This document shows positions 8,270 through 16,880 of a DNA stretch of 41,504 nt, piece by piece. Source of the stretch: Beijerinckiaceae bacterium (GTDB lineage: Bacteria; Pseudomonadota; Alphaproteobacteria; Rhizobiales; Beijerinckiaceae); the NCBI GenBank assembly GCA_947455285.1, contig CANGOK010000003.1:1-41504 (forward strand), written 5' to 3'. The notes beneath the pieces were generated by a model that was given only the letters and a program-made list of their open reading frames with translations, did not search any database and was not told where the DNA came from. Within the stretch, counting starts at the first letter, position 1; each line of letters opens with the position of its first letter. The translations under genes were made by a program, and so were the position numbers.

Positions 8270-9127
8270 ATGAAGCTGGTACGTTATGGCAAGCCGGGCA
8301 AGGAAAAGCCGGGCCTCATCGATATGGATGGTCGCATCCGCGATCTCAGCGAAGTCGTTGGCGATATCGGCGGCGATACGCTCTCGCCCAAGTCCCTGCG
8401 CAAGCTCGCGCGCCTGCGTCCGGGCAACCTGCCGCTCGTGCGCGGCAAGCCGCGTCTGGGCTCTTGCGTGTCGCGCCCCGGCAATTTCATCGCCATCGGC
8501 CTCAACTACGCCGATCACGCCGCTGAAGCCGGCGCGAAGATCCCGGCCGAGCCGATCGTCTTCATGAAGGCCACGAACTCCGTGATTGGCCCCAACGACG
8601 ACATCGTGATCCCAAAGGGTTCGACCAAGACCGACTGGGAAATCGAACTCGCCATCGTGATCGGCACAGGCGGCAGCTACATCGCTGAGCGCAGTGCGAT
8701 GGAGCATGTGGCCGGCTTCTGCGTCTGCAACGACGTATCCGAGCGCGAATATCAGATCGAGCGTTCGAGCGGTCAGTGGGACAAGGGCAAGGGCTGCCCG
8801 ACCTTCGGTCCCCTCGGCCCCTGGCTCGTCACGCCCGACGAGCTCGGCAATGTGCAGAAGCTCGACCTGTGGCTCGATGTGAACGGCGAGCGTCAGCAGA
8901 CCGGCAACACATCCACGATGATCTTCAATGTGAAGCATCTAGTGTCCTATGTGTCGCGCTTCATGAAGCTCGAGCCCGGCGACGTCATCACCACCGGCAC
9001 GCCTCCCGGCGTGGCTCTCGGCCGCAAGCCCCCGAACTACCTGCGCGCGGGCGACACAATCTCCTGCGGCATCGAAGGCCTCGGCTCGCAGGCCAGCCGC
9101 GTCATCGCCTGGAAGAAGGGCATGTAA
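8270..9127 (+). CDS. Fumarylacetoacetate hydrolase family protein
   Basis: This is a 285-residue cytosolic enzyme of the FAH superfamily, which includes hydrolases, decarboxylases and hydratases acting on 2-keto or acylpyruvate intermediates of aromatic breakdown. It has a short N-terminal domain, then GNFIAIGLNYADHAAE (71-86), the metal-binding acidic residues in DWEIELAIVIG (122-132) and CNDVSERE (153-160), KGCPTFGPLGPW (174-185) and the closing TTGTPPGVALG. The start has a strong GGAGGGAG upstream. An intrinsic terminator follows immediately. Position after three solute receptors suggests it handles the imported compound. The exact substrate cannot be read from the sequence. Confidence 0.85.
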   Translation: MKLVRYGKPGKEKPGLIDMDGRIRDLSEVVGDIGGDTLSPKSLRKLARLRPGNLPLVRGKPRLGSCVSRPGNFIAIGLNYADHAAEAGAKIPAEPIVFMKATNSVIGPNDDIVIPKGSTKTDWEIELAIVIGTGGSYIAERSAMEHVAGFCVCNDVSEREYQIERSSGQWDKGKGCPTFGPLGPWLVTPDELGNVQKLDLWLDVNGERQQTGNTSTMIFNVKHLVSYVSRFMKLEPGDVITTGTPPGVALGRKPPNYLRAGDTISCGIEGLGSQASRVIAWKKGM

Positions 9128-9165
9128 AAAATTTGGCGCGGGGTCTTTGATCCCGCGCCTTTTTT
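9126..9165. terminator. Bidirectional intrinsic terminator
   Basis: GGCGCGGG (9135-9142) and CCCGCGCC (9152-9159) form a perfect 8 bp GC stem around a 9-base loop. A T-run follows at 9160-9165 and an A-run precedes at 9126-9131, so it can end transcription from both the hydrolase gene on the left and argC on the right. It overlaps the argC stop codon. Confidence 0.9.
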
Positions 9166-10072
9166 ATAGTCCGAGCATCAGCTCAAGATTTTGCACCGCC
9201 GCGCCAGAGGCGCCCTTGCCGAGATTGTCGAGCCGGGCGACCAGCATCATGTGCCCGCGCTTTTCATTGGCGAAGACAAACAGTTCCATATCATTGGTGT
9301 CATTCAGCGCTTGCGGCTCGAGCTTGCCCGAGGTGGGAGCGGCGGCGACGCGCACGTAGCGCGAATCCTCGTAATGGGCGCGCAGAGCGGCTTCGAAATC
9401 GCCCCCCTTGGCGCTCTTCAGCATGTCGAGATGCAAGGGGATGCTGACCAGCATGCCCTGCCGGAAATCCGCCACCGACGGCACGAAGATCGCGCGCCGG
9501 GTCAGGCGGCCATAGGTCATGATCTCCGGCATGTGCTTGTGTTGCAGCCCGAGCGCGTAAAGCTCGAAATCAGGCGCCGTCCGGGCTTCATAGGCCTCGA
9601 TCATTGACTTGCCGCCGCCCGAATAGCCGGAGACCGCGTTGATCGTGATCGGGGTGTCCGAGGGGATCAGGCCGGCGTCCGTGAGCGGGCGCAGCAAGGC
9701 GATGGCGCCGGTGGAATAGCAGCCGGGATTGGCGACATTCTTGGCCGATGCGATAGCCGCGCCCTGCCCCTTCGCCATTTCCGCAAAGCCATAGGTCCAG
9801 CCCGGAGCGATCCGGTGGGCGGTCGAGGCGTCGAGCAAACGCGGGCCAGATGCGCCGAGGTCAGCGACCATGGCGGCCGTCTCCACCGCCGCATCGTCGG
9901 GCAGGCAAAGGATCGCCACATCCACCTGCGAGAGCAATTCGCGCTTGGCCTGCGGATCCTTGCGCTTTTCGGCTGCGATGCTCACCACCTCGATGGCGGG
10001 CATGGCGGCGAGCCTGTCGCGGATGCCGAGCCCCGTCGTGCCCGCTTCGCCATCGATGAAGACCTTCGCCAT
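9164..10072 (-). CDS. argC: N-acetyl-gamma-glutamyl-phosphate reductase, short type
   Basis: This is the third enzyme of arginine biosynthesis, reducing N-acetylglutamyl phosphate to the semialdehyde with NADPH. At 302 residues it matches the short type-2 ArgC seen in alphaproteobacteria. The N-terminus VFIDGEAGTTGLGIRDRL is the nucleotide-binding region; the catalytic cysteine is C118 in VANPGCYSTGA. Further conserved blocks are AVSGYSGGGKSMIE and the late HKHMPEI. It is convergent with the FAH-family gene, sharing a terminator, and lies 59 bp downstream of the agmatinase-family gene on the same strand. Pairing with a ureohydrolase links it loosely to arginine metabolism. Confidence 0.93.
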   Translation of the reverse strand: MAKVFIDGEAGTTGLGIRDRLAAMPAIEVVSIAAEKRKDPQAKRELLSQVDVAILCLPDDAAVETAAMVADLGASGPRLLDASTAHRIAPGWTYGFAEMAKGQGAAIASAKNVANPGCYSTGAIALLRPLTDAGLIPSDTPITINAVSGYSGGGKSMIEAYEARTAPDFELYALGLQHKHMPEIMTYGRLTRRAIFVPSVADFRQGMLVSIPLHLDMLKSAKGGDFEAALRAHYEDSRYVRVAAAPTSGKLEPQALNDTNDMELFVFANEKRGHMMLVARLDNLGKGASGAAVQNLELMLGL

Positions 10073-10131
10073 CGCTTTGCTCCTTGTGATGGCGCTTCGA
10101 TGGCCCGCAGGGCCGCATCTGTCAACATGGG

Positions 10132-11130
10132 CTAGACGCCTTCAGGTGCCGCCTTGCACGCCAGCGCCTGCAGATAACGCTGCGCCACGCTCGCCGCCGC
10201 TATGGCCGTGATCTCGCCGTGGTCATAGGCGGGGCAGACTTCGACCACGTCCATGCCCCGCCAGTCGAGGCCCCGGCACTCCCAGACAGCCGCCAACGCC
10301 TGCGCCGAGGTGAGCCCGCCAGCGACCGGCGTGCCCGTGCCGGGGGCGAAGGCCGGGTCGAGCGCGTCGATATCGAAGCTGAGATAGGCCGGCCCGGGCC
10401 CTACCCGCGCCTTGATGCGCGCCGCCATGCCGCCCGGTCCAAGGGCATGGCAGAGGTCCGCGTCCAGCATCTCAAGACCAAAGTCCTGCGGAGCGACGGT
10501 GCGCACGCCGATCTGAATGGAACGCTCGACATCGATCAGCCCCTCCCGCACCGCCCGGGTGACAAAGGTGCCGTGGGACATCTTGGTCCCATCATCGTCC
10601 CACGTATCCTGATGGGCGTCGAACTGGACGAGAGCCAGTGGGCCATGCCGATCCGCGTGGGCGCGCAGTAGCGGCAGGGTGACGAAGTGATCGCCGCCGA
10701 GCGTCATAAGATGCGCCCCGGCGCGAAGAATCTGCCGCGCCTGCTCCTCAATCTCGCCCGGCGCATGTGACAGGCGCTCGTATTCGAAAAAGCAGTCCCC
10801 AGCGTCGATCACGGCGAGCGTCGCGAAGGGATCGTGGCGCGAGGGATATTGCGGATCGCCGTCGAAAATGACCGAAGCCCGGCGAATGGCGGCGGGCCCG
10901 AACCGCGCGCCGGGCCGGTTGGAGGTGGCGCAATCGAAGGGCACGCCCCAGACGACGACATCCGCAGCCCCGACTTCCTTGCTGAACCGCCGCCGCATGA
11001 AGGACTGGACGCCTGCGAAGGTCGGCTCATGCGAACCGCCCCGCAGTGGGCCGCTCAGCGCGTTGTCGATGGGGGTCTCATTCATGGCGGTAATCTGGCG
11101 ACGCCGGAGCCAGACTTCAACCTCAGCCAT
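10132..11130 (-). CDS. speB: Agmatinase/arginase family ureohydrolase
   Basis: The product is a binuclear manganese ureohydrolase that would split urea from agmatine or a related guanidino compound. The metal ligands are in place: GGDH at 145-148, DAHQD at 171-175 and SFDIDALDP at 251-259. The HGTFV motif after DAHQD and the overall layout match SpeB more than arginase. From ATG 11130 the length is 332 residues. An internal ATG at 11085 would give about 317, closer to the usual family length; neither has a convincing ribosome binding site. It sits upstream of argC on the same strand. The specificity is inferred: guanidinobutyrase and other relatives share these motifs. Confidence 0.85.
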   Translation of the reverse strand: MAEVEVWLRRRQITAMNETPIDNALSGPLRGGSHEPTFAGVQSFMRRRFSKEVGAADVVVWGVPFDCATSNRPGARFGPAAIRRASVIFDGDPQYPSRHDPFATLAVIDAGDCFFEYERLSHAPGEIEEQARQILRAGAHLMTLGGDHFVTLPLLRAHADRHGPLALVQFDAHQDTWDDDGTKMSHGTFVTRAVREGLIDVERSIQIGVRTVAPQDFGLEMLDADLCHALGPGGMAARIKARVGPGPAYLSFDIDALDPAFAPGTGTPVAGGLTSAQALAAVWECRGLDWRGMDVVEVCPAYDHGEITAIAAASVAQRYLQALACKAAPEGV

Positions 11131-11218
11131 TGCGTCTAGACCATGACAGCTTTAGGAGCGGTGTCTAAACTACGCGAGAGAAGGCGGAATCGCCGCCTGC
11201 CCCTAAATGGAGCCAAGA

Positions 11219-12418
11219 ATGTCAGAGGATACGCTCTTTAACGCCGAGGCCATCGCGGGCAAGTTCCTGCTCGATCCCTATCTCGAATGGGCGAACGGCG
11301 AAGGCGTGCCTATCCATCTGGATTTCGGCCACGATTTGCTGGCGCTTGAGACCGCCCCCTGGGATCGCTACGGCGCGCGCGGCTGCTTCGCCCATACCCA
11401 CGGCCGTGGCGACTTCATGGCCAATTACGTGATCGAGGTAGATCCGGGCAAGAAGACGCGGCCCGTCAAGCATCTCTACGAAGCTTTCTTCTATGTGCTT
11501 GAGGGCTATGGCTCGACCATGGTCTGGCTGCCAAACGGCGAGAAGCGCTCCTTCGAATGGGGCCCCAAGGCGCTCTTCGCCATTCCGCTCAACTGCATGT
11601 ACCAGATCTTCAACCACTCGGGCCGCGAGCGGGTGCGCTTGTCCGTCACAAACGACGCGCCGCTGACCCTCAACCTCTACCACAACGTCAATTTCGTCTT
11701 CGACAACCCCTTCACCTTCCCCGAGCGCACCGGCCTCGCAAGCTATTACGAGGGCGAAGGCGAGCACACTCCAGTGCATCGTGGCCTTAATGTCGCCACG
11801 CTGAACGTCTGGGAGACAAACTTCGTCCACGACCTCACCAGCTTCAAGCTCTATGAGCTAAACGCACGCGGCAAGGGTTCAAAGAACGTATCCTTCGTGC
11901 TGGCTGACGGTACCATGCATTCGCATACGTCCGAGATACCGGCCGGGCGCTACAAGAAGGCCCATCGCCATGCGGCGGGCACGCACGTTCATGCTGTGGA
12001 TGGCGAGGGCTACACGCTGCTCTGGTATGAAGGCGACAGCGAGTTCAAGGAGCTGCCCTGGCGCCACGGCATCATGTACACGCCGCCGTTCTGGATGTTC
12101 CATCAGCATTTCAACACCTGCGACGCGCCCGCGCGCTATCTCGCCTGCAGCCTTGGCAGCCGCCGGTATCCCTTCATCGCGCTGCGTCGACGCAGCGCCG
12201 AGGGTGGCGGCGCCGTCTCGATCCAACAGGGCGGTCGGCAGATCGAGTACGAGGATCAGGATCCGCGCGTGCATCGCAAGTGGCTTGAAGCGATCAAGGA
12301 GACCGGCGTCGCCTCCCAGATGGGCGACCTGTTCGACGAGCCCAAGATCATGGCGATGGATCAGTCCAGGATGACCGGGGTCATCAGCACGCCGCGCTCA
12401 ACCGGCCCTGCGATCTGA
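11219..12418 (+). CDS. Bicupin protein, gentisate 1,2-dioxygenase-like
   Basis: This 399-residue protein has two cupin barrels. The first (about 70-190) contains EAFFYVLEGYGSTMVW and a NHSG turn but few histidines. The second (about 230-330) has a full metal-site pattern, AHRHAAGTHVHAVDGEGY, with a later histidine in WMFHQHFN. The architecture resembles gentisate dioxygenases and related ring-cleaving or isomerising bicupins, in which one barrel holds Fe(II). I cannot assign the substrate. ATG 11219 is preferred because GGAG sits six bases upstream; an in-frame ATG at 11207 would add four residues. Its promoter must lie in the short gap shared with the divergent ureohydrolase gene. The next gene starts 9 bases after its stop. 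Confidence 0.75.
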   Translation: MSEDTLFNAEAIAGKFLLDPYLEWANGEGVPIHLDFGHDLLALETAPWDRYGARGCFAHTHGRGDFMANYVIEVDPGKKTRPVKHLYEAFFYVLEGYGSTMVWLPNGEKRSFEWGPKALFAIPLNCMYQIFNHSGRERVRLSVTNDAPLTLNLYHNVNFVFDNPFTFPERTGLASYYEGEGEHTPVHRGLNVATLNVWETNFVHDLTSFKLYELNARGKGSKNVSFVLADGTMHSHTSEIPAGRYKKAHRHAAGTHVHAVDGEGYTLLWYEGDSEFKELPWRHGIMYTPPFWMFHQHFNTCDAPARYLACSLGSRRYPFIALRRRSAEGGGAVSIQQGGRQIEYEDQDPRVHRKWLEAIKETGVASQMGDLFDEPKIMAMDQSRMTGVISTPRSTGPAI

Positions 12419-12427
12419 CACGGCTCC

Positions 12428-14182
12428 ATGACTGATGAATTGAGCCAAGGCTTGCCGCCTCCGCCAAGCGGAAGGCGCAAGCCACTGCTGCATCGCCTGC
12501 GAATGTCGCGGGCGAACGGCTGGCTCGTCGCCGGTCTGAGCCTATTGATCGCTCTGGGGGTCGCCGAATATTTTCGCCGTTACGAAGGGGCAGGCCCCAA
12601 CCTCATCTGCACAAGCGCCATAACCATCGCCCTTTGGGCGGCGCTCGTGACGGCGACGCGCCGCGCGCTTGTCTCCACCATACTCGTCGGCGCGATGATC
12701 GCCTTTATCGCGGGCGTGGCTTTCGTCAAACGCTCGCTCGAAAAGATGGTGTTCCACGCCTACGATCTCTACTTCTATTTTCCCGATGGGCGGTTGCTGG
12801 CGCATCTGTGGACCAGCCACCGCACGTTTCTGCTGGCGGTGATCGCCGGGGCGACCGTGACCCTGGCTGCGGTCATCGTCGGTTGGCGTATTGAACAGGT
12901 GCGCCTGCGCCGTCTTCATGCGGGATGTTTATTCGCGATCTGCGTCGTCGTTGGCGCAGCCGCGTCCCATGAAAAGATCGAACGGCGGCACACCCAATTT
13001 TATTGGGAAGACCTCTTCGTCTCCTCCTTCTACGGCTCATGGCCGGAGACGCTGGAGACCCTGGTGCGCGGGCAATTGATGGAGTCGGCGTCCGCGGCCT
13101 CGCATCGCCCGCCGCTGCGCACGGTGGCGCAGGACGCTTGCACACTTACGCAAAAGCCGCCGCACATCATTCTCATCCACGAAGAATCCGTCTTTCCGCC
13201 GGGAATCTTCCCGCAGCTGAATTACGACAAGCGCCTCGACTCCATGTTCAGGTCATTCGACGGACGCATGCATCGCATGCGTGTCGAGACCTATGGCGGC
13301 GCATCGTGGCTGACGGAATTTTCCGTGATGACGGGGCTTTCTTCACGCTCGTTCGGCGGCATCCGCAACTTCCTGCAGACCTATATGGTCAACCGTCTCA
13401 GCGACACCCTGCCCCAGACGCTAACGCATTGCGGCTACCGAAATGTCCTCTTCTACCCGATGCTGAAGACGTTCGTTTCGAGCGCCGCTTTCTACAATTC
13501 GGTCGGCATCAAGGAAATCTTCGACGCCAAGGACCAGCAGGCGCCGACCGCCTTCGAGCGCGACCGCTTCTATTTCGGCAACGCCCTGAAAAACATCGAC
13601 GCGCATGTTGAGGCCTCGAAGGCGCCGCTCTTCACCTTCGTGGAGACCATGTCGACCCACTGGCCATATCATGTGACCTTTTATCCGGAAGAACAGGTTC
13701 CGGGCGGGGGCGAAGGCGTCGACGCTGAAATGAGCGAGTTCCTGCGCAGGCTCTGGCTATCCAAGACCGACCTCGAAGACCTGCGCGGGCAGCTGGCGTC
13801 GCGTTTCCCCAAGGAGCGTTTCCTGATCGTCCATTACGGCGATCACCATCCCGTCGCCACGCGCCGGTTGCTGGGCTTCCCAGCGGAGATGGAATCCGAA
13901 GACGTGGAGTTGCAACCGGACTCGTCGGGCTTCATCACCTATTTCGCGATGCAGGGCGTGAACTTCAACCCGCGTCCCCTGCCCCTAATCGATCCGGTGG
14001 ATGTCGCCTATCTGCCCGCGCTGATCCTCTATGCGGCGGGCCTGCCCTTGCCTGACAGCGACATGGAGCGTCTGCGGCTGATGAAGCAATGCGATGGGCG
14101 CTACTATGATTGCTCGGAGCGCGACGAGATCCTCGACTTCCATCGCAGGCTCATTGAGGCGGGACTGCTGAAGCCCCGCTGA
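12428..14182 (+). CDS. Membrane sulfatase/phosphotransferase-family protein (LtaS/OpgB-like)
   Basis: The 584-residue protein has several N-terminal transmembrane helices (roughly residues 32-48, 60-78, 82-100, 132-152, 164-180) and a large periplasmic alkaline-phosphatase-superfamily domain. Superfamily landmarks are PHIILIHEES with acidic metal ligands near E252-E253, the nucleophile segment GASWLTEF (S293 where LtaS and OpgB have threonine), STHWPYH near 409-415 and the metal site YGDHHP at 470-475. Relatives transfer phosphoglycerol or phosphoethanolamine to envelope glycans or lipids. The convergent neighbour is an OpgG/OpgD-type glucan protein, which makes a role in decorating periplasmic glucans plausible but unproven. 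It follows the bicupin gene by 9 bp. Confidence 0.7.
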   Translation: MTDELSQGLPPPPSGRRKPLLHRLRMSRANGWLVAGLSLLIALGVAEYFRRYEGAGPNLICTSAITIALWAALVTATRRALVSTILVGAMIAFIAGVAFVKRSLEKMVFHAYDLYFYFPDGRLLAHLWTSHRTFLLAVIAGATVTLAAVIVGWRIEQVRLRRLHAGCLFAICVVVGAAASHEKIERRHTQFYWEDLFVSSFYGSWPETLETLVRGQLMESASAASHRPPLRTVAQDACTLTQKPPHIILIHEESVFPPGIFPQLNYDKRLDSMFRSFDGRMHRMRVETYGGASWLTEFSVMTGLSSRSFGGIRNFLQTYMVNRLSDTLPQTLTHCGYRNVLFYPMLKTFVSSAAFYNSVGIKEIFDAKDQQAPTAFERDRFYFGNALKNIDAHVEASKAPLFTFVETMSTHWPYHVTFYPEEQVPGGGEGVDAEMSEFLRRLWLSKTDLEDLRGQLASRFPKERFLIVHYGDHHPVATRRLLGFPAEMESEDVELQPDSSGFITYFAMQGVNFNPRPLPLIDPVDVAYLPALILYAAGLPLPDSDMERLRLMKQCDGRYYDCSERDEILDFHRRLIEAGLLKPR

Positions 14183-14185
14183 ACC

Positions 14186-15805
14186 TCAGAAGTTGTAGAC
14201 CTTCCAGGCATAGGCCCAGGTCTCGGTGAGCACGCGGGCGCCCGTGCGCAGCTTGCAGGTCACGGTGGTCATCTCGGTGGGATGAACCTCCACATCGAGC
14301 ATCACACGAAAACCGCCAGCGGCGGGATTGGGCACGAGGAACTGGCGGAAGATCTTGCCATTGGTCGCGCTCGAAACGATCTCGACCGCCGAGGGCTTGG
14401 CGAGGTGGAAGGCGAGGTCGCCGCCGGTAAAATCAATCATGAAACGACGGGTGTTGCGCCCCACCGCCTCGCCCGCGCCAAGCGCATAGGCGGGCGCGGT
14501 GAAGGTGTTGAGCGTATATCCGAGATCATGCAGCTTCAGCCCATCCGTGAGCGAGCGCATGCGATAATTGAAGCTGAACGGCGACTTGGCGTCAGCCGGC
14601 TCGTTGGGCACGAAAGCCACGATCATATTGTCGAAGGTCTCGTCCTTCGTGGCGAGTTCGATCAGCTCGATACGCCCCTCGCCCCAGTCATCCTCTGGCT
14701 CGATCCAGTAGCTCGGGCGCTCTTCGTAATTGAGTTCGATGTCCTGATAGTGAGCGAACTGGCGATCGCGCTGGATGAGCCCATAGCCGCGCACATTGGT
14801 CACGGGGAAGTTGTGGACCTCCTGCACCAGCGGATTGTGCAGGGGACGCCAGATCCATTCGCCATCTTTCGTATGGATCATCAGACCATCGGAGTCGTGC
14901 AGCTCGGGGCGGAACTCGTCGTATTTGTTGCGATCGTTCAGGTGCCGGTCGTTCTCTCCAAGGAAATACATGGAGGTGAGCGGCGCCAGCCCAATCCGCG
15001 AAACCGTCTTGCGAGGGAAAAGTGTCACCTCGACTTCGACCGGCGATTCCGGCCCCGGCTCGAAAACGAACTTGTAGGCGCCTGACAGCGAGGGGCTGTC
15101 CAGCAAGGCGCTGATCGTGATCGTATTGGCGTCGCCGACGGGCGTTTCGATCCAGAACTCCCTAAAGAAGGGAAACTCTTCGTTGTTGTCGAGCAGTCCC
15201 GTCCCGATCGAAAGCCCGCGCGCGGAAAGACCGTATTTCTGATCCCGGCCCAACCAACGGAAATAGCTCGCCCCCAGGAAAGACACGAACTCATCCGAGC
15301 GCTTGGGATCATTCAGCGGATAATGGACGCGGAAGCCCGCGACTCCGAGATCGGACGGCAGGGGCTTGGAGAATTTGATGGAGCCATAGTCGAAGAGCTT
15401 CGCCACATTGGCCATGGGCTCTGCGCGGCCGTCCGTGACGAGATTGATCGTCACCGGGCGCTGAAACAGATGGCCCGGATGGAAAAGCTGCAACCGGAAC
15501 TTGCCGCCCTTCTCGCCCAGCGGCGCCTTGTCGGCCCGGAAGCGGATCTCGCGCCACTTATCGAAATCAAGCCGCGCCAGCTCTTCGGGAAGCGCGATGG
15601 TCGTAGCGCTATATTCTTTGGACGAGAGTTCCCGGGCGCGTTTCAAAACGTCCTCAAAGCCGAAAGCCGCCGCCTTTTCGGCCACCTGCTTGTCGGTTCC
15701 CGCCTTGGCGGGCGCGCCCTGCGCAAAGGCTGGGCGCCGCAGCCCAAGGTTGGCGGTGGCGGCAAAGAGGGCGCCAAGGAGGAAGCGACGGGATGGACCG
15801 GTCAT
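14186..15805 (-). CDS. Periplasmic glucan biosynthesis protein OpgG/OpgD (MdoG family)
   Basis: The 539-residue product starts with a Tat-type leader (SRRFLLGAL then an AFAQ cleavage region near residues 26-29), as in OpgD. The mature part shows the MdoG fold: FGFEDVLKRARELSS, FRLQLFHPGHLFQRPV, SYFRWLGRDQKYGLSARGLSIG, FPFFREFWIE, PLTSMYFLGEND and FNYRMRSL. Proteins of this family act in the periplasm on osmoregulated beta-glucans; recent work on E. coli homologues supports glucanase activity. No opgH glucosyltransferase gene is present in the window. The gene ends 3 bp from a convergent LtaS/OpgB-like gene. A 283 bp gap (15806-16088) separates it from bdhA and must hold both promoters. Confidence 0.88.
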   Translation of the reverse strand: MTGPSRRFLLGALFAATANLGLRRPAFAQGAPAKAGTDKQVAEKAAAFGFEDVLKRARELSSKEYSATTIALPEELARLDFDKWREIRFRADKAPLGEKGGKFRLQLFHPGHLFQRPVTINLVTDGRAEPMANVAKLFDYGSIKFSKPLPSDLGVAGFRVHYPLNDPKRSDEFVSFLGASYFRWLGRDQKYGLSARGLSIGTGLLDNNEEFPFFREFWIETPVGDANTITISALLDSPSLSGAYKFVFEPGPESPVEVEVTLFPRKTVSRIGLAPLTSMYFLGENDRHLNDRNKYDEFRPELHDSDGLMIHTKDGEWIWRPLHNPLVQEVHNFPVTNVRGYGLIQRDRQFAHYQDIELNYEERPSYWIEPEDDWGEGRIELIELATKDETFDNMIVAFVPNEPADAKSPFSFNYRMRSLTDGLKLHDLGYTLNTFTAPAYALGAGEAVGRNTRRFMIDFTGGDLAFHLAKPSAVEIVSSATNGKIFRQFLVPNPAAGGFRVMLDVEVHPTEMTTVTCKLRTGARVLTETWAYAWKVYNF

Positions 15806-16052
15806 GGAAAATCTATGCTTGAGGATGGGTTTTGATCGGAGATCTGGGGCGCCAACGCCAAGTTTTACGCCCCTTCCCGCGCGTGAGCGACTATATCGAC
15901 AAGCAGAGAGCTACGCCAGCGACCGACCCCAAAAACTCCGTCAATGGTTGACGCACGCCGACGAAAAACGGCGGAGAGGCGAAACCCTCGTCCGGGTGCT
16001 GCTTTATTCCTATCGGCGGCGGGTTGCGCTTCCACCCCGGCCAAGCTTATTG

Positions 16053-16068
16053 TGCAATGCAATATAAT
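16053..16068 (+). promoter_or_regulatory. Putative PhaR-type operator overlapping the bdhA promoter
   Basis: TGCAATGCA at 16053-16061 has the dyad TGC-N3-GCA, the core reported for the PHB-responsive repressor PhaR/AniA of alphaproteobacteria. A perfect TATAAT at 16063-16068 follows directly and lies 20 bp before the bdhA start, although no good -35 hexamer is visible 17 bp upstream. Binding here would block RNA polymerase. The motif is short, so chance occurrence is possible. Confidence 0.4.
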
Positions 16069-16088
16069 CGTCCGATCAGGAGACACGC

Positions 16089-16874
16089 ATGTCCCTCGCA
16101 TCCCGCAACGCCGTCGTCACCGGCTCCACGAGCGGCATTGGCCTCGCTATCGCCCGCGCGCTCGCGAAGGAAGGCGCCAATGTCATGATCAACGGCTTCG
16201 GCGAAGCCGGGGCCATCGAGAAAGAGCGGTCAGGGATCGAGACCGAGTTCAAGGTGAAGTGCCTCTACAATGGCGCGGACATGTCCAAGCCCGCCGAGAT
16301 CGCGGCCATGGTGCATGAGGCAGAGGAGAAGCTCGGCTCGGTCGACATTCTCGTGAACAACGCGGGCATCCAGTTCGTCTCCCCTGTCGAGGACTTCCCC
16401 ATCGAGAAGTGGGACCAGATCATCGCCATCAACATGTCGTCGGCCTTTCACGCCATCCGCGCCGCCGTGCCCGGCATGAAGTCGCGCAAATGGGGCCGCA
16501 TCATCAATACAGCTTCGGCGCATTCAAAGGTCGCCTCGCCCTTCAAGGCCGCCTATGTGACCGCCAAGCATGGCGTCGCGGGCCTCAACAAGACGGTGGC
16601 TCTGGAGCTAGCGACCTATGGAGTCACCTCCAACTGCATTTCGCCCGGCTATGTCTGGACCCCGCTCGTCGAAAAGCAGATCCCCGACACGATGGCGGCG
16701 CGCAATTTGACCCGCGAGCAGGTCATCCATGACGTGATGCTCACGGCGCAGCCGACGAAGCAGTTCGTCACGGTCGATCAGGTGGCGGCGCTGGCGGTGT
16801 TCCTGTGTTCGGACGCGGCGTCCCAGATCACAGGCGCCAATCTTTCGATGGATGGCGGCTGGACCGCCGCCTGA
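16089..16874 (+). CDS. bdhA: D-3-hydroxybutyrate dehydrogenase
   Basis: This 261-residue short-chain dehydrogenase would oxidise D-3-hydroxybutyrate to acetoacetate with NAD, a step in polyhydroxybutyrate breakdown. The NAD-binding TGSTSGIG is at 11-18, NNAG at 90-93, and the catalytic triad is S143, Y156 and K160 (AAYVTAKHG). The segment GYVWTPLVEKQIPD and the C-terminus TGANLSMDGGWTAA are characteristic of BdhA within the SDR family. The start has CAGGAGA well placed. A patatin gene follows after only 6 bases, implying one operon. A TATAAT box with a PhaR-like dyad sits just upstream. Confidence 0.92.
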   Translation: MSLASRNAVVTGSTSGIGLAIARALAKEGANVMINGFGEAGAIEKERSGIETEFKVKCLYNGADMSKPAEIAAMVHEAEEKLGSVDILVNNAGIQFVSPVEDFPIEKWDQIIAINMSSAFHAIRAAVPGMKSRKWGRIINTASAHSKVASPFKAAYVTAKHGVAGLNKTVALELATYGVTSNCISPGYVWTPLVEKQIPDTMAARNLTREQVIHDVMLTAQPTKQFVTVDQVAALAVFLCSDAASQITGANLSMDGGWTAA

Positions 16875-16880
16875 ACCACC

